Positions 36,823 through 47,887 of a stretch of 64,000 bases of DNA are shown here, one piece after another. Origin of the DNA: Hyphomicrobium sp. (GTDB taxonomy: Bacteria; Pseudomonadota; Alphaproteobacteria; Rhizobiales; Hyphomicrobiaceae); NCBI GenBank assembly GCA_017512425.1, contig JAFWGI010000005.1, positions 248,001 through 312,000 on the forward strand, given 5' to 3'. Numbering within the stretch: position 1 is the first letter of the stretch; every line of letters starts with the position of its first letter. The notes beneath the pieces were generated by a model, which was given only the letters and a program-made list of their open reading frames with translations, ran no database searches and had not been told where the DNA came from. The translations under genes were made by a program, and so were the position numbers.

Positions 36823-37521
36823 GTGGCAGAAACCCGGCAGACACGGCGCAAACTTGATCCCGATAGCCTCGCGGCTGACGGGATGCAGCGCATGTGCGCC
36901 GTCACGCGCGTCGAAGCCTCACCGGATACGCTGATCCGCTTCGTTAGAGCGCCATCCGGCGAACTGACGCCCGACCTAGGGCATCGGCTGCCCGGCCGCG
37001 GCGTTTGGGTCGACGGCTCGCGAAAAACGCTAGAAAAGGCAATAAAAACAAAAGCCTTTGCGCGCAGTTTGCACGCCGACGTAACGGTTCCGGCTGATCT
37101 TTTGCATCGCTTGGACGAGATGCTCGTGCGGCGTGCAACGGAGGCTCTCGCGCTCGCCAACAAGGCTGGAGCGGTGATTTGCGGCTTCCAGCAGGTCGAT
37201 GCTGCGCTCGAAAAAGACGGCGTAGGCGTCCTCGTGCATGGCTCAGATGCCGCACAGGATGGCCGCGGCAAGCTGGATCGTAAATTTCGGGCGATTCAGG
37301 GTGAAAACGGCAGGAAAGCCGAGATTATCGACAATTTGACAAGTGCAGAAATCAGCTTGGCCATTGGCCGCCCAAGTGTGGTACATGCTGCGCTCATACC
37401 CGGAGGACTGGCGAAGCGGTTTCAGAGGGAGGCGGAGCGCGTTCAGCGCTTTCGCTCACCCTCGACCCCCGATCAGGTAGTTGCCCAGTCATTTGAAACG
37501 AATGCCCAAAGCGAAGGTTGA
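36823..37521 (+). CDS. YlxR/RnpM-type RNA-binding protein with L7Ae-like C-terminus
   Basis: 232 residues from GTG 36823. N-terminal YlxR (DUF448) domain: RMCAVTRVEASPDTLIRFVR and GHRLPGRGVWVDGSRKTLEKAI. The C-terminal half has an L7Ae/YlxQ-like fold (ALALANKAGAVICGFQQVDAAL, VGVLVHGSDAAQDG). In Firmicutes the two parts are separate genes in the same place; YlxR there (RnpM) modulates RNase P. In alphaproteobacteria the fused form is usual. The segment is embedded between nusA and infB with short gaps, so it is co-transcribed. Confidence 0.9.
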   Translation: MAETRQTRRKLDPDSLAADGMQRMCAVTRVEASPDTLIRFVRAPSGELTPDLGHRLPGRGVWVDGSRKTLEKAIKTKAFARSLHADVTVPADLLHRLDEMLVRRATEALALANKAGAVICGFQQVDAALEKDGVGVLVHGSDAAQDGRGKLDRKFRAIQGENGRKAEIIDNLTSAEISLAIGRPSVVHAALIPGGLAKRFQREAERVQRFRSPSTPDQVVAQSFETNAQSEG

Positions 37522-37533
37522 ACGGACAAACGC

Positions 37534-40311
37534 ATGACGGACCAGAACGACCAAACCGACAAGACTCTGCGAGCAGTGGCGCGCAAACCGCTCACACTGC
37601 AGAAGACGGTCGAGTCTGGCCATGTGAAACAGAACTTCAGCCACGGCCGCAATAAAATGGTTGTGGTGGAAAAAAAGAAGACGCGTAAGCTCGGCGGCGA
37701 TCCGGTCGTTGAAGCACCAGTCGCGCCTGTTGCTGTCGCTCCAAAACCGAAACCCGCCGCAGCACCGCGCCCAGGCGAAGCGCAGTCCGGCACTGAAGTG
37801 CGGGGCGGTGGACAAGCGCGCATCCTGTCGAAAGAAGAGCAGGCTGCGCGTGCGAGCGCGCTGGCCGCTGCGCGCGCCGAAGATCATGCGCGCCCTGCAG
37901 AATCTGAACCGGTTCGTTTCGAGCCGGTCCGTCCGCCCGAAGTTGCAACGCCCGAGCCGGAAGCGCCGGCCGCAAGCCAACCTGCCGCGACGGCACCTGC
38001 AGCGACACCCGCGCCGGCCGCAACACCGCGTTCTCAAGCAGCACCAGCGCCGTCTTCGCCTGCGCCGTCGGCGCGTCCGCCGTTCAATCGTGACGACCGT
38101 GGCCCACGTGACGGCGCGCGCCCGCCGCGCGACGATCGCGATGGCGGCCGTCCCGGTTTTGCCCGTCCAGGCGGCGGCGCCCGTCCGTCCGGCGGCCCAG
38201 CATTCATGCCGCGTGCTTCTGGTCGTCCGCAGGAAATCGTGCTTCCAGGATTGACCCGTGGCGGCCCCGCTGCCGCCGAGGCCGTCGTCGAAAAGCCATC
38301 ACGTCCGGCGCGTCCGGTTATCGCCAAGCCCGTCACCGAGGATGACGATTCGCGCAAACGCGGACCGGGCGGCGTTAAAGTTGCTCGTCCGGCGCCGAAG
38401 GTCGTCGACGACGGCCGTCAGCGCACGAAAATTTCGATCAATAACTTCGATCGCGAAGCCCAGCAGCGTTCGCTCGCCTCTCTCAAGCGTAAGCGCGAGA
38501 AGGAAAAGCTTAAAGCGATGGGCATTCCGCAGGCGCGCGAAAAGATCTCGCGCGAAGTCATCATTCCTGAAGTCATTACGATTCAGGAGTTGTCGAACCG
38601 TATGGCCGAGCGTGCCGTCGATCTCATCAAGTATTTGATGAAGGAAGGCGCGATGCATAAAATTACCGACGTCATCGACGTCGATACGGCGGAGCTGATC
38701 GTCCAAGAGTTCGGCCACACCGCGAAGCGCGTCTCGGAAGCTGACGTCGAAGAAGGCTTCATCGGCAAGGACGATCACGCCGAAGACAACGCGATGGAGC
38801 CCCGCGCTCCGGTTGTTACCATCATGGGCCATGTCGATCACGGCAAGACATCACTGCTTGACGCCATCCGATCGGCCAACGTTGTTGCGGGCGAAGCTGG
38901 CGGCATCACGCAGCACATCGGCGCATACCAGGTGCAGGCACCGAACGGCGATAAGATCACGTTTATCGATACGCCCGGCCACGAAGCGTTCACCGCCATG
39001 CGCGCGCGCGGCGCCAAGGTCACGGATATCGTCGTGCTTGTCGTTGCGGCCGATGACGGCGTCATGCCGCAAACGGTCGAAGCCATCAATCACGCGAAGG
39101 CCGCCGGCGTTCCGATGATCGTCGCGATCAACAAGATCGATAAGCCGCAGGCCGATCCGAAGCGCGTGCAAACGGATCTTCTGCAGCACGAGATCGTCGT
39201 TGAAAGCATGGGCGGCGATACGCTTGAGGTGCCGGTTTCGGCTTTGAAGCGCACCAATCTCGACAAGCTGCTCGAAGCGATCCACCTGCAGGCCGAAATT
39301 CTCGACCTCAAATCGAACCCCAATCGTTCGGCGGAAGGCATCGTCATCGAAGCCAAGCTCGAGCGCGGCCGCGGCCCGGTTGGTACAGTTCTCGTTCAGC
39401 GCGGTACGTTGAAGGTCGGCGATATCATCGTGGCTGGTATGGCGTGGGGCCGCGTTCGCGCGCTGCTCGACGACAAGGGCGCGCACATCGTCAAGGCGGG
39501 GCCGTCGCAGCCGGCGGAAGTTCTCGGCTTCGACAGCGCGCCGGAAGCCGGCGATCAGTTCGCCGTCGTCGAAAGCGAAGCGCGTGCCCGCGAAATTACC
39601 GACTACCGCGTCCGCAAACGTCGCGAGACGCTTGGTTCGGCCGGCACGCCGCGCACGCTTGAACAGATGATGCAGACGCTCAAGGACGCCGCCGGTCAGA
39701 AGGAATTCAACCTGCTGATCAAGGGCGACGTGCAGGGCTCTGTCGAAGCCATCATCGGCTCGCTCAAGAAACTCGGCACCGACGAAGTCATCGCGCGCAT
39801 CGTCCACACGGGCGTCGGTGGCATTACGGAGTCGGATGTTGCGCTGGCGTCGGCGTCGAAGGCTGTTGTCATCGGCTTCAACGTTCGCGCCAACGAACAG
39901 GCGAAACGCGCTGCCGACACGCAGGGCATCGAGATCCGCTACTACAACATCATCTACGATCTGGTGGACGATGTGAAAGCGGCGATGTCGGGCCTTCTCG
40001 CGCCGACGAAGCGCGAAGTGTTCCTCGGTTACGCGACGATCAAGCAGGTCTTCAACATCACGAAGGTCGGCAAGGTTGCTGGTTGCCAGGTCACCGAAGG
40101 CAAAGTCGAGCGTGGCGCGAAGGTGCGTCTGCTGCGCGACAACGTCGTCATTCACGAAGGTTCGCTCGCAATCCTCAAGCGCTTCAAGGACGACGTGAAG
40201 GAAGTCGCCGTCGGTCAGGAATGCGGTATGTCGTTCGCGAACTATCAGGACATTCGTGAAGGCGACCAGATCGAGTGCTTCCAAGTCGAAACGATCGCAA
40301 GAAGTCTCTAA
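37534..40311 (+). CDS. infB: Translation initiation factor IF-2
   Basis: 925 residues. A long, low-complexity Ala/Pro/Arg-rich N-terminal region (to about residue 290, including a Gly/Arg-rich stretch) and an IF2_N domain ([20 protein letters not shown]) come first. The GTPase domain has G1 GHVDHGKTS (about 430), G3 IDTPGHEAF and G4 NKID. Domains II-IV end with [15 protein letters not shown] and ECGMSF. Brings fMet-tRNA to the 30S subunit. Followed after 16 bases by a large palindrome (40327-40378) before rbfA. Confidence 0.98.
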   Translation: MTDQNDQTDKTLRAVARKPLTLQKTVESGHVKQNFSHGRNKMVVVEKKKTRKLGGDPVVEAPVAPVAVAPKPKPAAAPRPGEAQSGTEVRGGGQARILSKEEQAARASALAAARAEDHARPAESEPVRFEPVRPPEVATPEPEAPAASQPAATAPAATPAPAATPRSQAAPAPSSPAPSARPPFNRDDRGPRDGARPPRDDRDGGRPGFARPGGGARPSGGPAFMPRASGRPQEIVLPGLTRGGPAAAEAVVEKPSRPARPVIAKPVTEDDDSRKRGPGGVKVARPAPKVVDDGRQRTKISINNFDREAQQRSLASLKRKREKEKLKAMGIPQAREKISREVIIPEVITIQELSNRMAERAVDLIKYLMKEGAMHKITDVIDVDTAELIVQEFGHTAKRVSEADVEEGFIGKDDHAEDNAMEPRAPVVTIMGHVDHGKTSLLDAIRSANVVAGEAGGITQHIGAYQVQAPNGDKITFIDTPGHEAFTAMRARGAKVTDIVVLVVAADDGVMPQTVEAINHAKAAGVPMIVAINKIDKPQADPKRVQTDLLQHEIVVESMGGDTLEVPVSALKRTNLDKLLEAIHLQAEILDLKSNPNRSAEGIVIEAKLERGRGPVGTVLVQRGTLKVGDIIVAGMAWGRVRALLDDKGAHIVKAGPSQPAEVLGFDSAPEAGDQFAVVESEARAREITDYRVRKRRETLGSAGTPRTLEQMMQTLKDAAGQKEFNLLIKGDVQGSVEAIIGSLKKLGTDEVIARIVHTGVGGITESDVALASASKAVVIGFNVRANEQAKRAADTQGIEIRYYNIIYDLVDDVKAAMSGLLAPTKREVFLGYATIKQVFNITKVGKVAGCQVTEGKVERGAKVRLLRDNVVIHEGSLAILKRFKDDVKEVAVGQECGMSFANYQDIREGDQIECFQVETIARSL

Positions 40312-40326
40312 TTGCTCACGCAAGCT

Positions 40327-40378
40327 GAGCCGCGCGGCTGGAGTCGCCGCGCGGGCTTGCTCCGCGAGGGCGCGGCTC
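40327..40378 (+). repeat. Palindrome with two competing hairpins between infB and rbfA
   Basis: Outer arms GAGCCGCGC (40327-40335) and GCGCGGCTC (40370-40378) are a perfect 9-bp inverted repeat. An alternative 8-bp hairpin, CGCGCGGC/GCCGCGCG (40331-40338 with 40346-40353), shares 40331-40335 with the outer arm, so the two cannot form together. There is no U-run after either, so it is not a classical terminator. Confidence 0.7.
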
Positions 40379-40475
40379 ACCGCGGCCCTCGTTGAGCGCT
40401 ACGCCCTTGGGGCCGACGTCGAATGCAATGAACTTTAAGGAGCCGCGCGCGGTCCAATCCCGCGGCGGAGTAGGA

Positions 40476-40877
40476 ATGACACGAAAGAAAGCCTCGTCCG
40501 GCGGCAAAGGCCCGTCGCAGCGCATGTTGCGCGTTGGCGAATTGATCCGCCACAAAGTCTCGGAAATGCTGATCCGCGGTGACATACACGACGATGTCAT
40601 CGCTAGTCACTCGATTACTATTCCAGAAGTGCGCATCTCGCCTGATCTCAAAATCGCGACGGTCTACGTCATGCCGCTCGGCGGCAAGGACATCAAGCCG
40701 GTGATCGAGGCGCTCACACGCAACAAGAAATACATTCGCGCCGAAGTCGCGTCGGCGCTCAATCTCCGCTACGCGCCCGATATCAAGTTCCGCGAAGACG
40801 AAACGTTCGAAGAAGCAACGCGCATCGACCGCCTCTTGGATAGCCCCAAAGTGCGCCAGGACGTGGAGAAGAAATAA
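40476..40877 (+). CDS. rbfA: Ribosome-binding factor A
   Basis: 133 residues from ATG 40476, preceded by GGAGTAGGA; earlier in-frame Met codons (40428) lack a ribosome site. KH-like fold: [60 protein letters not shown]. Needed for 30S maturation and cold adaptation. truB starts three bases after the stop. Confidence 0.96.
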   Translation: MTRKKASSGGKGPSQRMLRVGELIRHKVSEMLIRGDIHDDVIASHSITIPEVRISPDLKIATVYVMPLGGKDIKPVIEALTRNKKYIRAEVASALNLRYAPDIKFREDETFEEATRIDRLLDSPKVRQDVEKK

Positions 40878-40880
40878 GCG

Positions 40881-41801
40881 ATGTCACGCCGCAAAAAGGG
40901 CAACCCGGTTCACGGCTGGGTCATTCTCGACAAACCGCTCAACATGACGTCGACGCAGGCCGTCGGGGCCGTGCGCCGTTCGTTCAACGCGCAGAAGGCG
41001 GGCCACGCCGGTACGCTCGATCCGCTCGCAACCGGTATTCTTCCGATTGCGCTTGGCGAAGCGACAAAGACCGTGCCGTTCGCGGTCGATGGCGAGAAAG
41101 CCTATCGTTTCACTGTGCGCTGGGGCGCGGAGACGACGACGGACGACACCGAAGGAACCGTAACGCAATCGAGCGACCGGCGCCCGTCGCGCGCTGAGAT
41201 CGAGGCGCTGCTGCCGCAGTTTCACGGCAGCATCAGCCAGGTACCGCCGGCGTTCTCAGCGATCAAGATTGCCGGGGAACGCGCATACGATCTGGCGCGC
41301 GACGGTGAAGATGTCGTACTCGAAGCGCGCACCGTAACGATCGACCGGCTTGCGCTTGTCGATCATCCCGATGAGTCGACCAGCGTCTTCGAAGCCGAAT
41401 GCGGTAAAGGCACTTATGTGCGCGCGCTCGCGCGTGACATGGGCCGTCTGCTCGGGTGTTACGGTCACGTTATCGCGCTACGCCGCACACGCGTCGGACC
41501 GTTCGACGAAGGCAATTCGGTGACGCTCGATGCGATCCAGTCCGCTGCTCAGATGGTCGACACAACCGCTATTGCGGATTGCTTAGCGCCCGTCGAAATG
41601 GCGCTCGCTGCACTTCCAGAATTGCTGGTCTCGCAAACCGACGCTGCGAGCTTGGCCCGCGGTCAATCGATCCTTATTCGCGGGCGGGACGCACCAATCT
41701 TGGCTGGACCGGCGTTTGCAACGTCGAAGGGGCGCCTCATCGCACTCGGCGAATTGGATAAAGGTGCGTTGCATCCGACGCGGGTTTTCAACCTCGGGTG
41801 A
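40881..41801 (+). CDS. truB: tRNA pseudouridine-55 synthase TruB
   Basis: 306 residues. N-terminal GWVILDKPLNMTSTQAVGAV, catalytic Asp47 in GHAGTLDPLATGILP, then GEATKTVPF, VPPAFSAIKIAGERAYDLAR and the GKGTYVRALARDMGR block; a PUA-like tail closes the protein. Makes psi55 in the T-loop of most tRNAs. End of the rimP-truB operon; the next gene (cspA) has its own long leader. Confidence 0.97.
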   Translation: MSRRKKGNPVHGWVILDKPLNMTSTQAVGAVRRSFNAQKAGHAGTLDPLATGILPIALGEATKTVPFAVDGEKAYRFTVRWGAETTTDDTEGTVTQSSDRRPSRAEIEALLPQFHGSISQVPPAFSAIKIAGERAYDLARDGEDVVLEARTVTIDRLALVDHPDESTSVFEAECGKGTYVRALARDMGRLLGCYGHVIALRRTRVGPFDEGNSVTLDAIQSAAQMVDTTAIADCLAPVEMALAALPELLVSQTDAASLARGQSILIRGRDAPILAGPAFATSKGRLIALGELDKGALHPTRVFNLG

Positions 41802-42048
41802 TTTTTCTTTTCCCCGTCGGCCGCCGTTTACGAATGTCACGAAACCATGATCCGGTTTTTCTTGCGCTCGTCACATTTTAAGACTACAGAAGCGTCCATC
41901 GACTTGGCCGGACGACAGGGCCGCTACGCCTTTGCACTGCTGGGCGCACGCTGAGAGCTTCCCCTCCCATATCGAGAACCGGGTTTATGGTTGTGCTTCG
42001 GCACGGCTTGAAGCCCACGTGCAAACTAGCCTTGAAAGGGCAATGACT
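41802..42048 (+). promoter_or_regulatory. truB-cspA intergenic region, probable long cspA leader
   Basis: 247 bases without a gene. Cold-shock mRNAs typically have a long 5' leader that refolds with temperature, and the position and length fit. GTGCTTCGGCAC forms a small UUCG-type tetraloop hairpin near 41993-42004, the kind of very stable element found in such leaders. The promoter itself was not identified. Confidence 0.4.
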
Positions 42049-42258
42049 ATGACTCCAGGTACCGTGAAGTTCTACAACGATCAGAAGGGCTACGGCTTCA
42101 TCGCTCCGGCTGACGGCGGCAAGGACGTATTCGTCCACGCAACCGCTCTGGAACGCGCTGGCATGCGCAGCCTGTCGGAAGGCCAGAAGGTCCTTTTCGA
42201 CACGCAGGAAGACCGTCGCTCGGGCAAGATCGCTGTCGGTAACATCCAGGCCGCTTAA
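42049..42258 (+). CDS. Cold-shock protein (CspA family)
   Basis: 69 residues from ATG 42049, spaced eight bases from the Shine-Dalgarno AAAGGG; ATG 42043 is too close to it. Single cold-shock domain with RNP1 KGYGFIAP and RNP2 VFVHATAL. Binds single-stranded RNA/DNA as an RNA chaperone. Short, monocistronic, with a palindromic repeat and a terminator just downstream. Confidence 0.95.
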   Translation: MTPGTVKFYNDQKGYGFIAPADGGKDVFVHATALERAGMRSLSEGQKVLFDTQEDRRSGKIAVGNIQAA

Positions 42259-42268
42259 GTTGGTATTC

Positions 42269-42309
42269 GCGACTTCCGGCCGGCTCCGCGGAGCGGAGTC
42301 GGAAGGCGC
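42269..42309 (+). repeat. Nested palindromic repeat, copy B (after cspA)
   Basis: 41 bp starting 11 bases after the cspA stop. Core CTTCCGGCCGGCTCC on the left and GGAGTCGGAAGG on the right, outer arms CTTCC/GGAAG, inner arms CTCCGC/GCGGAG with a GGA loop. The left core is identical over 15 bases to copy A. Confidence 0.88.
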
Positions 42310-42320
42310 AACCAAAAGAG

Positions 42321-42349
42321 AGCCGCTCTCGCAAGAGGGCGGCTTTTTT
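42321..42349 (+). terminator. Rho-independent terminator of cspA
   Basis: Stem AGCCGCTCTC/GAGGGCGGCT (42321-42330 with 42335-42344, one wobble pair), GCAA loop, then TTTTT. The repeat copy B lies between the stop codon and this terminator. Confidence 0.92.
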
Positions 42350-42408
42350 GTTTACGGCACCCCGCGAGAATTTCTAATGTCTGAAGCGGGAAATCGGGGA
42401 GGACGTAC

Positions 42409-42819
42409 ATGCGCGGCTATCAGCTCGGCGAACTATTCGGTATCGCGATGATCTTGGCATCGACCGCGGTTCAGCTTTTCTACCTTGAGCCGTTGAAGCG
42501 CGAGATTGACTGGCGCCTTATTGCGTTCAGCATTCAGCAGACCGGCCAGATTCAAACGAAGGCCGCTTTCGACAACCGCATCGCGGTGCTCCAGGCGATC
42601 AAGGCCGCGCCAGAACTTATTACGGAAGCGGAAACAGAGCGCGGTACCGCGATCCAACGCTTCAAGAACGCCGACGCTGAAGTGGCGGACTATCTTTTCG
42701 AAAAAGGGAATGTCGAAAATTACATTCAATGGATGGTCGTCGGTCTGTTCTCGCTCGGCACTGTGTTGACCGGCTATGGCCGCGCGATGGAAATGCGAAA
42801 CAAAGACAAGACCAATTGA
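42409..42819 (+). CDS. Small membrane protein of unknown function
   Basis: 136 residues with GGGAGGACGTAC before the ATG. A hydrophobic helix sits at each end (about 8-28 GIAMILASTAVQLFYLEP; about 105-125 WMVVGLFSLGTVLTGYGRAM). Between them is a charged, probably coiled-coil segment (about 40-100, AAPELITEAETERGTAIQRF). The likely topology is two membrane passes with a helical loop. No family recognised. It lies alone between cspA and rpsO; the CCTGGGC/GCCCAGG hairpin just after it (42823-42848) lacks a U-run. Confidence 0.75.
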   Translation: MRGYQLGELFGIAMILASTAVQLFYLEPLKREIDWRLIAFSIQQTGQIQTKAAFDNRIAVLQAIKAAPELITEAETERGTAIQRFKNADAEVADYLFEKGNVENYIQWMVVGLFSLGTVLTGYGRAMEMRNKDKTN

Positions 42820-42848
42820 CGTCCTGGGCAACCGCAGCGACGCCCAGG

Positions 42849-43039
42849 CGAGTATTAAATTATTGTTTTTAATATATAAAATAGACAGCAATTGCCGCTC
42901 GCCTTTGCAGGCGTTTCGTGTATAAAGACGCCATCCGCGCGGCCCGCAACCGGTCCGCGCGGTATTCGTTTGCGACCCTGCTGGACGACATCCCGGCCGA
43001 GGCCGCTTTTCTGAAACTCCATTTTGAAAGGAGATCACG
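42849..43039 (+). promoter_or_regulatory. AT-rich promoter region and leader of rpsO
   Basis: 42853-42890 is the most AT-rich patch in the neighbourhood (TATTAAATTATTGTTTTT and then AATATATAAAATAG), typical of a strong promoter or UP-element. A leader of about 140 bases follows, with a GGCGT/ACGCC hairpin near 42911-42933. S15 represses its own translation through a leader structure in E. coli; the same is plausible here but the structure is not shown. Confidence 0.45.
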
Positions 43040-43321
43040 ATGTCGGAAGTTGCACCTCATCGCAAAGAGGCGAAGACGGCTGTCATCAAGGCCAGCGCCA
43101 CCAAGGCGAACGACACCGGTTCGCCGGAAGTTCAGATCGCCGTGCTCACGCACCGCATCAACGAGCTGACCGACCACTTCAAGCTGCACAAAAAAGACAA
43201 TCATTCGCGCCGCGGCTTGCTGAAGATGGTGTCTCAGCGCCGTCAGTTGCTCGATTACGTCAAGAGCAAGGACAACGCGCGCTATCAGAAGATCATCGAA
43301 AAGCACGGCATCCGCCGTTAA
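43040..43321 (+). CDS. rpsO: Ribosomal protein S15
   Basis: 93 residues, AAAGGAGATCACG before the ATG. Typical S15: [56 protein letters not shown]. The first dozen residues are slightly extended relative to E. coli. Binds the central domain of 16S rRNA. pnp follows after 178 bases, the order found in most proteobacteria. Confidence 0.98.
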   Translation: MSEVAPHRKEAKTAVIKASATKANDTGSPEVQIAVLTHRINELTDHFKLHKKDNHSRRGLLKMVSQRRQLLDYVKSKDNARYQKIIEKHGIRR

Positions 43322-43499
43322 GCGGACGCTGAACGCGCGAGGCAGGCAGATGGCCGCCCTACCGCTCGAAACGACACTTTGAAGCCGTGCGCTGCCGCCA
43401 ATTTTGGCGTTGGCGCACGAGGCGTTGGTGCATCGCTGATGATCACCTCACGCATCCGTCCGTGGACAAGAGAAAAAGCAAAAACGAAAGACCGAAAAC

Positions 43500-45695
<2,196 letters not shown>

Positions 45696-45705
45696 AAGAA
45701 AGTTC

Positions 45706-45744
45706 GCGCATCCGGCCGGCTCGCGAAACGCGAGTCGGATGCGC
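45706..45744 (+). repeat. Nested palindromic repeat, copy C (after pnp)
   Basis: 39 bp. Outer arms GCGCATCC/GGATGCGC and inner arms CTCGCG/CGCGAG (AAA loop) are both perfect. It shares TCCGGCCGGCTC and GAGTCGGA with copies A and B. It lies between the pnp stop and the terminator of the convergent gene, so it could act as the 3' end structure of pnp mRNA. Confidence 0.9.
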
Positions 45745-45749
45745 GCAGC

Positions 45750-45783
45750 AAAAAAAGCCGCTGGATCATGCGATCCAGCGGCT
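45750..45783 (-). terminator. Strong terminator of the minus-strand gene at 45810
   Basis: Perfect 12-bp stem AGCCGCTGGATC/GATCCAGCGGCT (45756-45767 with 45772-45783). Read on the minus strand it runs into seven Ts, so it ends the leftward transcript. On the plus strand the A-run precedes the hairpin and it would not be a classical terminator for pnp. Confidence 0.92.
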
Positions 45784-45809
45784 GTCGCGCTTTAAGACGC
45801 GATGGCGTC

Positions 45810-46085
45810 TTAGAAGTACTTGCAAGTTCTATAGCCGAGCCAGTTCGTCGTGCAGCGTGCCGTCGTGCACTGAACGCGGCCGACGCCCTTGACGTGCTTG
45901 TGCGAGCCGTTGAGACCGCGACGGCACTGGCGATGCCAGCCGTGTGTTTTCTCGACGTGCGACTGTGCCGAAGCGGTGTCCTTCAGCAGGTTGAGGTTCG
46001 GCATCGGTGCTGCGGTCGCGGATAGCGATGCGGCCATCAAACCGGCAGCGGCGAGGGCCGCGGCGAGCGTCAGTTTTGCAGTCAT
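45810..46085 (-). CDS. Small exported protein with four cysteines
   Basis: 91 residues. Signal peptide ATG to about residue 26 (AAAGLMAASLSATAAPM). The mature 65 residues have four Cys (RQCRRG, VQCTT, ARCTT, RTCKYF), so two disulfides are likely, and several His (SHVEKTHGWHRQ, GSHKH). No known family recognised. The short Cys/His-rich mature part could bind metal or stabilise a small secreted fold. It is followed by a very strong terminator, suggesting high expression, and lies downstream of a metal-binding-domain membrane protein on the same strand (150-base gap). Confidence 0.8.
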   Translation of the reverse strand: MTAKLTLAAALAAAGLMAASLSATAAPMPNLNLLKDTASAQSHVEKTHGWHRQCRRGLNGSHKHVKGVGRVQCTTARCTTNWLGYRTCKYF

Positions 46086-46235
46086 CTGGTGCGTACTCCC
46101 TGATAAAATGAAGCGCGCGGAGGCCGGGCCGTCCGCTCAAGTCTCGTTACGCGCCGAACCTATCGCACCGAGTAAGCCACCGCCAAGGCATCAATCGCAG
46201 CCCTGGTCGTATTACGAATGAGCTGTGGCGCGCGC

Positions 46236-46985
46236 TCACGCGTGCGGCGCCAGAAGCATTGCCGCTGCCATAATTGCCATGCCCAAATCTTCAACAAGTG
46301 TGACGGTCGACATCGGCAATTTAAAAACGGTTCCAAGGCACGCGCAGACGATGCGCCGCTCATTCGCGAGTGCAGCAATGACGCCGAGGCTCGAAAAGCC
46401 CATCAGCAACAATGTGGCGACGTTGGTGGTATCGGGCGCCACCCTGAACAAATACGCAAGGCCAAGCGCCAGCTCCAGAAACGGATAAACGTAGCCATAC
46501 GCATGCCAGCGTTTTGCGAGCAGATCATAACCCGCATAGGCGTCCGCGAAGCCGCGAAGGTCGAGAAACTTGAATGCCGAAAAGACCAGAAAGAACCCGG
46601 CCATGAAGTTCATCATCCACTGACGCCAGTCGATGCCATTTGCGGATGCCGTCGTGCCGGCGAACGACGCAATAGCGATATAGCCGACGATGAGCAGTAA
46701 TGGACGATACGTTGCGAGCCACGATGTAGCGCCGTCGGTTGATGTCGGCTCTTGCGCTGGTGCAGCGGCACCAGGCTCTGGTGACAGTGTATAGGGGCCA
46801 GCTTTCGCGACGGCTGATCGCAGCGTGGCGAGGTTCGTCGTCGAGGCATCCGTCAGGGTCACGCGCGGAGGGTTCAGCGTGACCGAAACGCCACCCGCAA
46901 ACGGCTGCAGCGCGTTGGTGATTTTCGAAACGCACGCGCCGCAATGCATGCCTTTGATTTGAAAAGTCTGATCCATGCCGGTCAC
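46236..46985 (-). CDS. HMA-domain membrane protein with MauE/DoxX-like helices
   Basis: 249 residues from GTG 46985 (GAGAGG seven bases before); ATG 46976 is an alternative. Residues about 5-70 are a heavy-metal-associated domain with the ligand motif GMHCGACVSKI, as in copper or mercury carriers. The rest has four to five hydrophobic helices. A short motif, RRIVCACLGTVFKLPMS, resembles the CxC region of MauE-type redox membrane proteins. The fusion suggests delivery of a soft metal, or thiol redox, at the inner membrane. No cognate ATPase or mer/cop genes are adjacent. It is 56 bases downstream of murI. Confidence 0.85.
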   Translation of the reverse strand: MTGMDQTFQIKGMHCGACVSKITNALQPFAGGVSVTLNPPRVTLTDASTTNLATLRSAVAKAGPYTLSPEPGAAAPAQEPTSTDGATSWLATYRPLLLIVGYIAIASFAGTTASANGIDWRQWMMNFMAGFFLVFSAFKFLDLRGFADAYAGYDLLAKRWHAYGYVYPFLELALGLAYLFRVAPDTTNVATLLLMGFSSLGVIAALANERRIVCACLGTVFKLPMSTVTLVEDLGMAIMAAAMLLAPHA

Positions 46986-47041
46986 CCGAGAGCCTCTCTA
47001 TCGACATGTGGCGCGTTCCGCTTTCCGTAACAAGTGCGGCG

Positions 47042-47887
47042 TCACACCTTCGCGAACGGCGCGACGTCCGGCCAGAAAACGCGCGCCTTGGCGCTGACGT
47101 CAGCGGCATCACCCGTCGTCAGAAGCGTCAGCCGTCCGCCTTCGTTGCCTGCAAGATAATGCGGCCGGCGCACGAGGTAATCCTCGAAACTGTCAGCGAC
47201 GACGTCAGGCTGCGAGAGGATGCGGGTGAACGGCGGCAGATGACGGCGGAAGAGATGCTCGACGAGCGGAAAATGCGTACAGCCCAAAATCGCGCGATGC
47301 GGCGGCATGTTCTGAGTCTGGGCCAGCATCGCCGCACAGCCTTCTTCAACGAGCGCCTCTAGCTCGGTTTCGGGCAGCTTGTTCTCGATCGCGCCCGCCA
47401 GCTCGGAACAGATCTGCTGCACGATCGTCACCTTCGGGCAGCGCTTGTGGATCTCTTCCGGATAGACGCCGGACGTGACGGTGCGCGTGGTGCCGAATAC
47501 CGCGATCGTGTCGGTGTTATACTTCTGCGGATATTGGGGTGATGTCACCGCCCACGGCGTTTGCGTTGCCGCTTCGACGGTCGGCGCTACGATCCCGAGC
47601 ACGTTGTGCGTGCCGGCCCATTTGCTGGCTGGCAGCCATTGTTGTTGCAGGCGGCGGAGCGCGACGGCGGTGGCGGTATTGCATCCAAGTAGCGCCAGCC
47701 TGGCGCCGCGATTAAAAAGGTCTTCGACGCAGTCGCGCGTGAAGTCGACAATCTCATCTGACGGACGATTGCCGTACGGCACGTGCGCGTGATCGGCCAG
47801 ATAGACGAAATCGGCATGCCGAAAGCGCTGCGTGAGTTCACGCAGAACCGTCAGGCCGCCGAGGCCAGAATCAAAGACGCCGATCAT
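47042..47887 (-). CDS. murI: Glutamate racemase
   Basis: 281 residues. N-terminal MIGVFDSGLGGLTVLREL, first catalytic Cys in LLGCNTATAVAL, second in AILGCTHFPLVEH, with the Asp of VFDSG. It makes D-glutamate for peptidoglycan. The sequence before the start is an exact 16-bp tandem duplication, so two ATGs lie 16 bases apart with identical upstream context; only the downstream one (47887) is in frame. Confidence 0.96.
   Translation of the reverse strand: MIGVFDSGLGGLTVLRELTQRFRHADFVYLADHAHVPYGNRPSDEIVDFTRDCVEDLFNRGARLALLGCNTATAVALRRLQQQWLPASKWAGTHNVLGIVAPTVEAATQTPWAVTSPQYPQKYNTDTIAVFGTTRTVTSGVYPEEIHKRCPKVTIVQQICSELAGAIENKLPETELEALVEEGCAAMLAQTQNMPPHRAILGCTHFPLVEHLFRRHLPPFTRILSQPDVVADSFEDYLVRRPHYLAGNEGGRLTLLTTGDAADVSAKARVFWPDVAPFAKV

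Noticed and set aside
35589..37271. Long minus-strand open frame opposite nusA and ylxR
   Set aside because: Covers two well-recognised plus-strand genes, no ribosome site or family signature.
38851..40380. Long minus-strand open frame opposite infB
   Set aside because: Fully antisense to the infB GTPase region; its composition follows infB codon bias.
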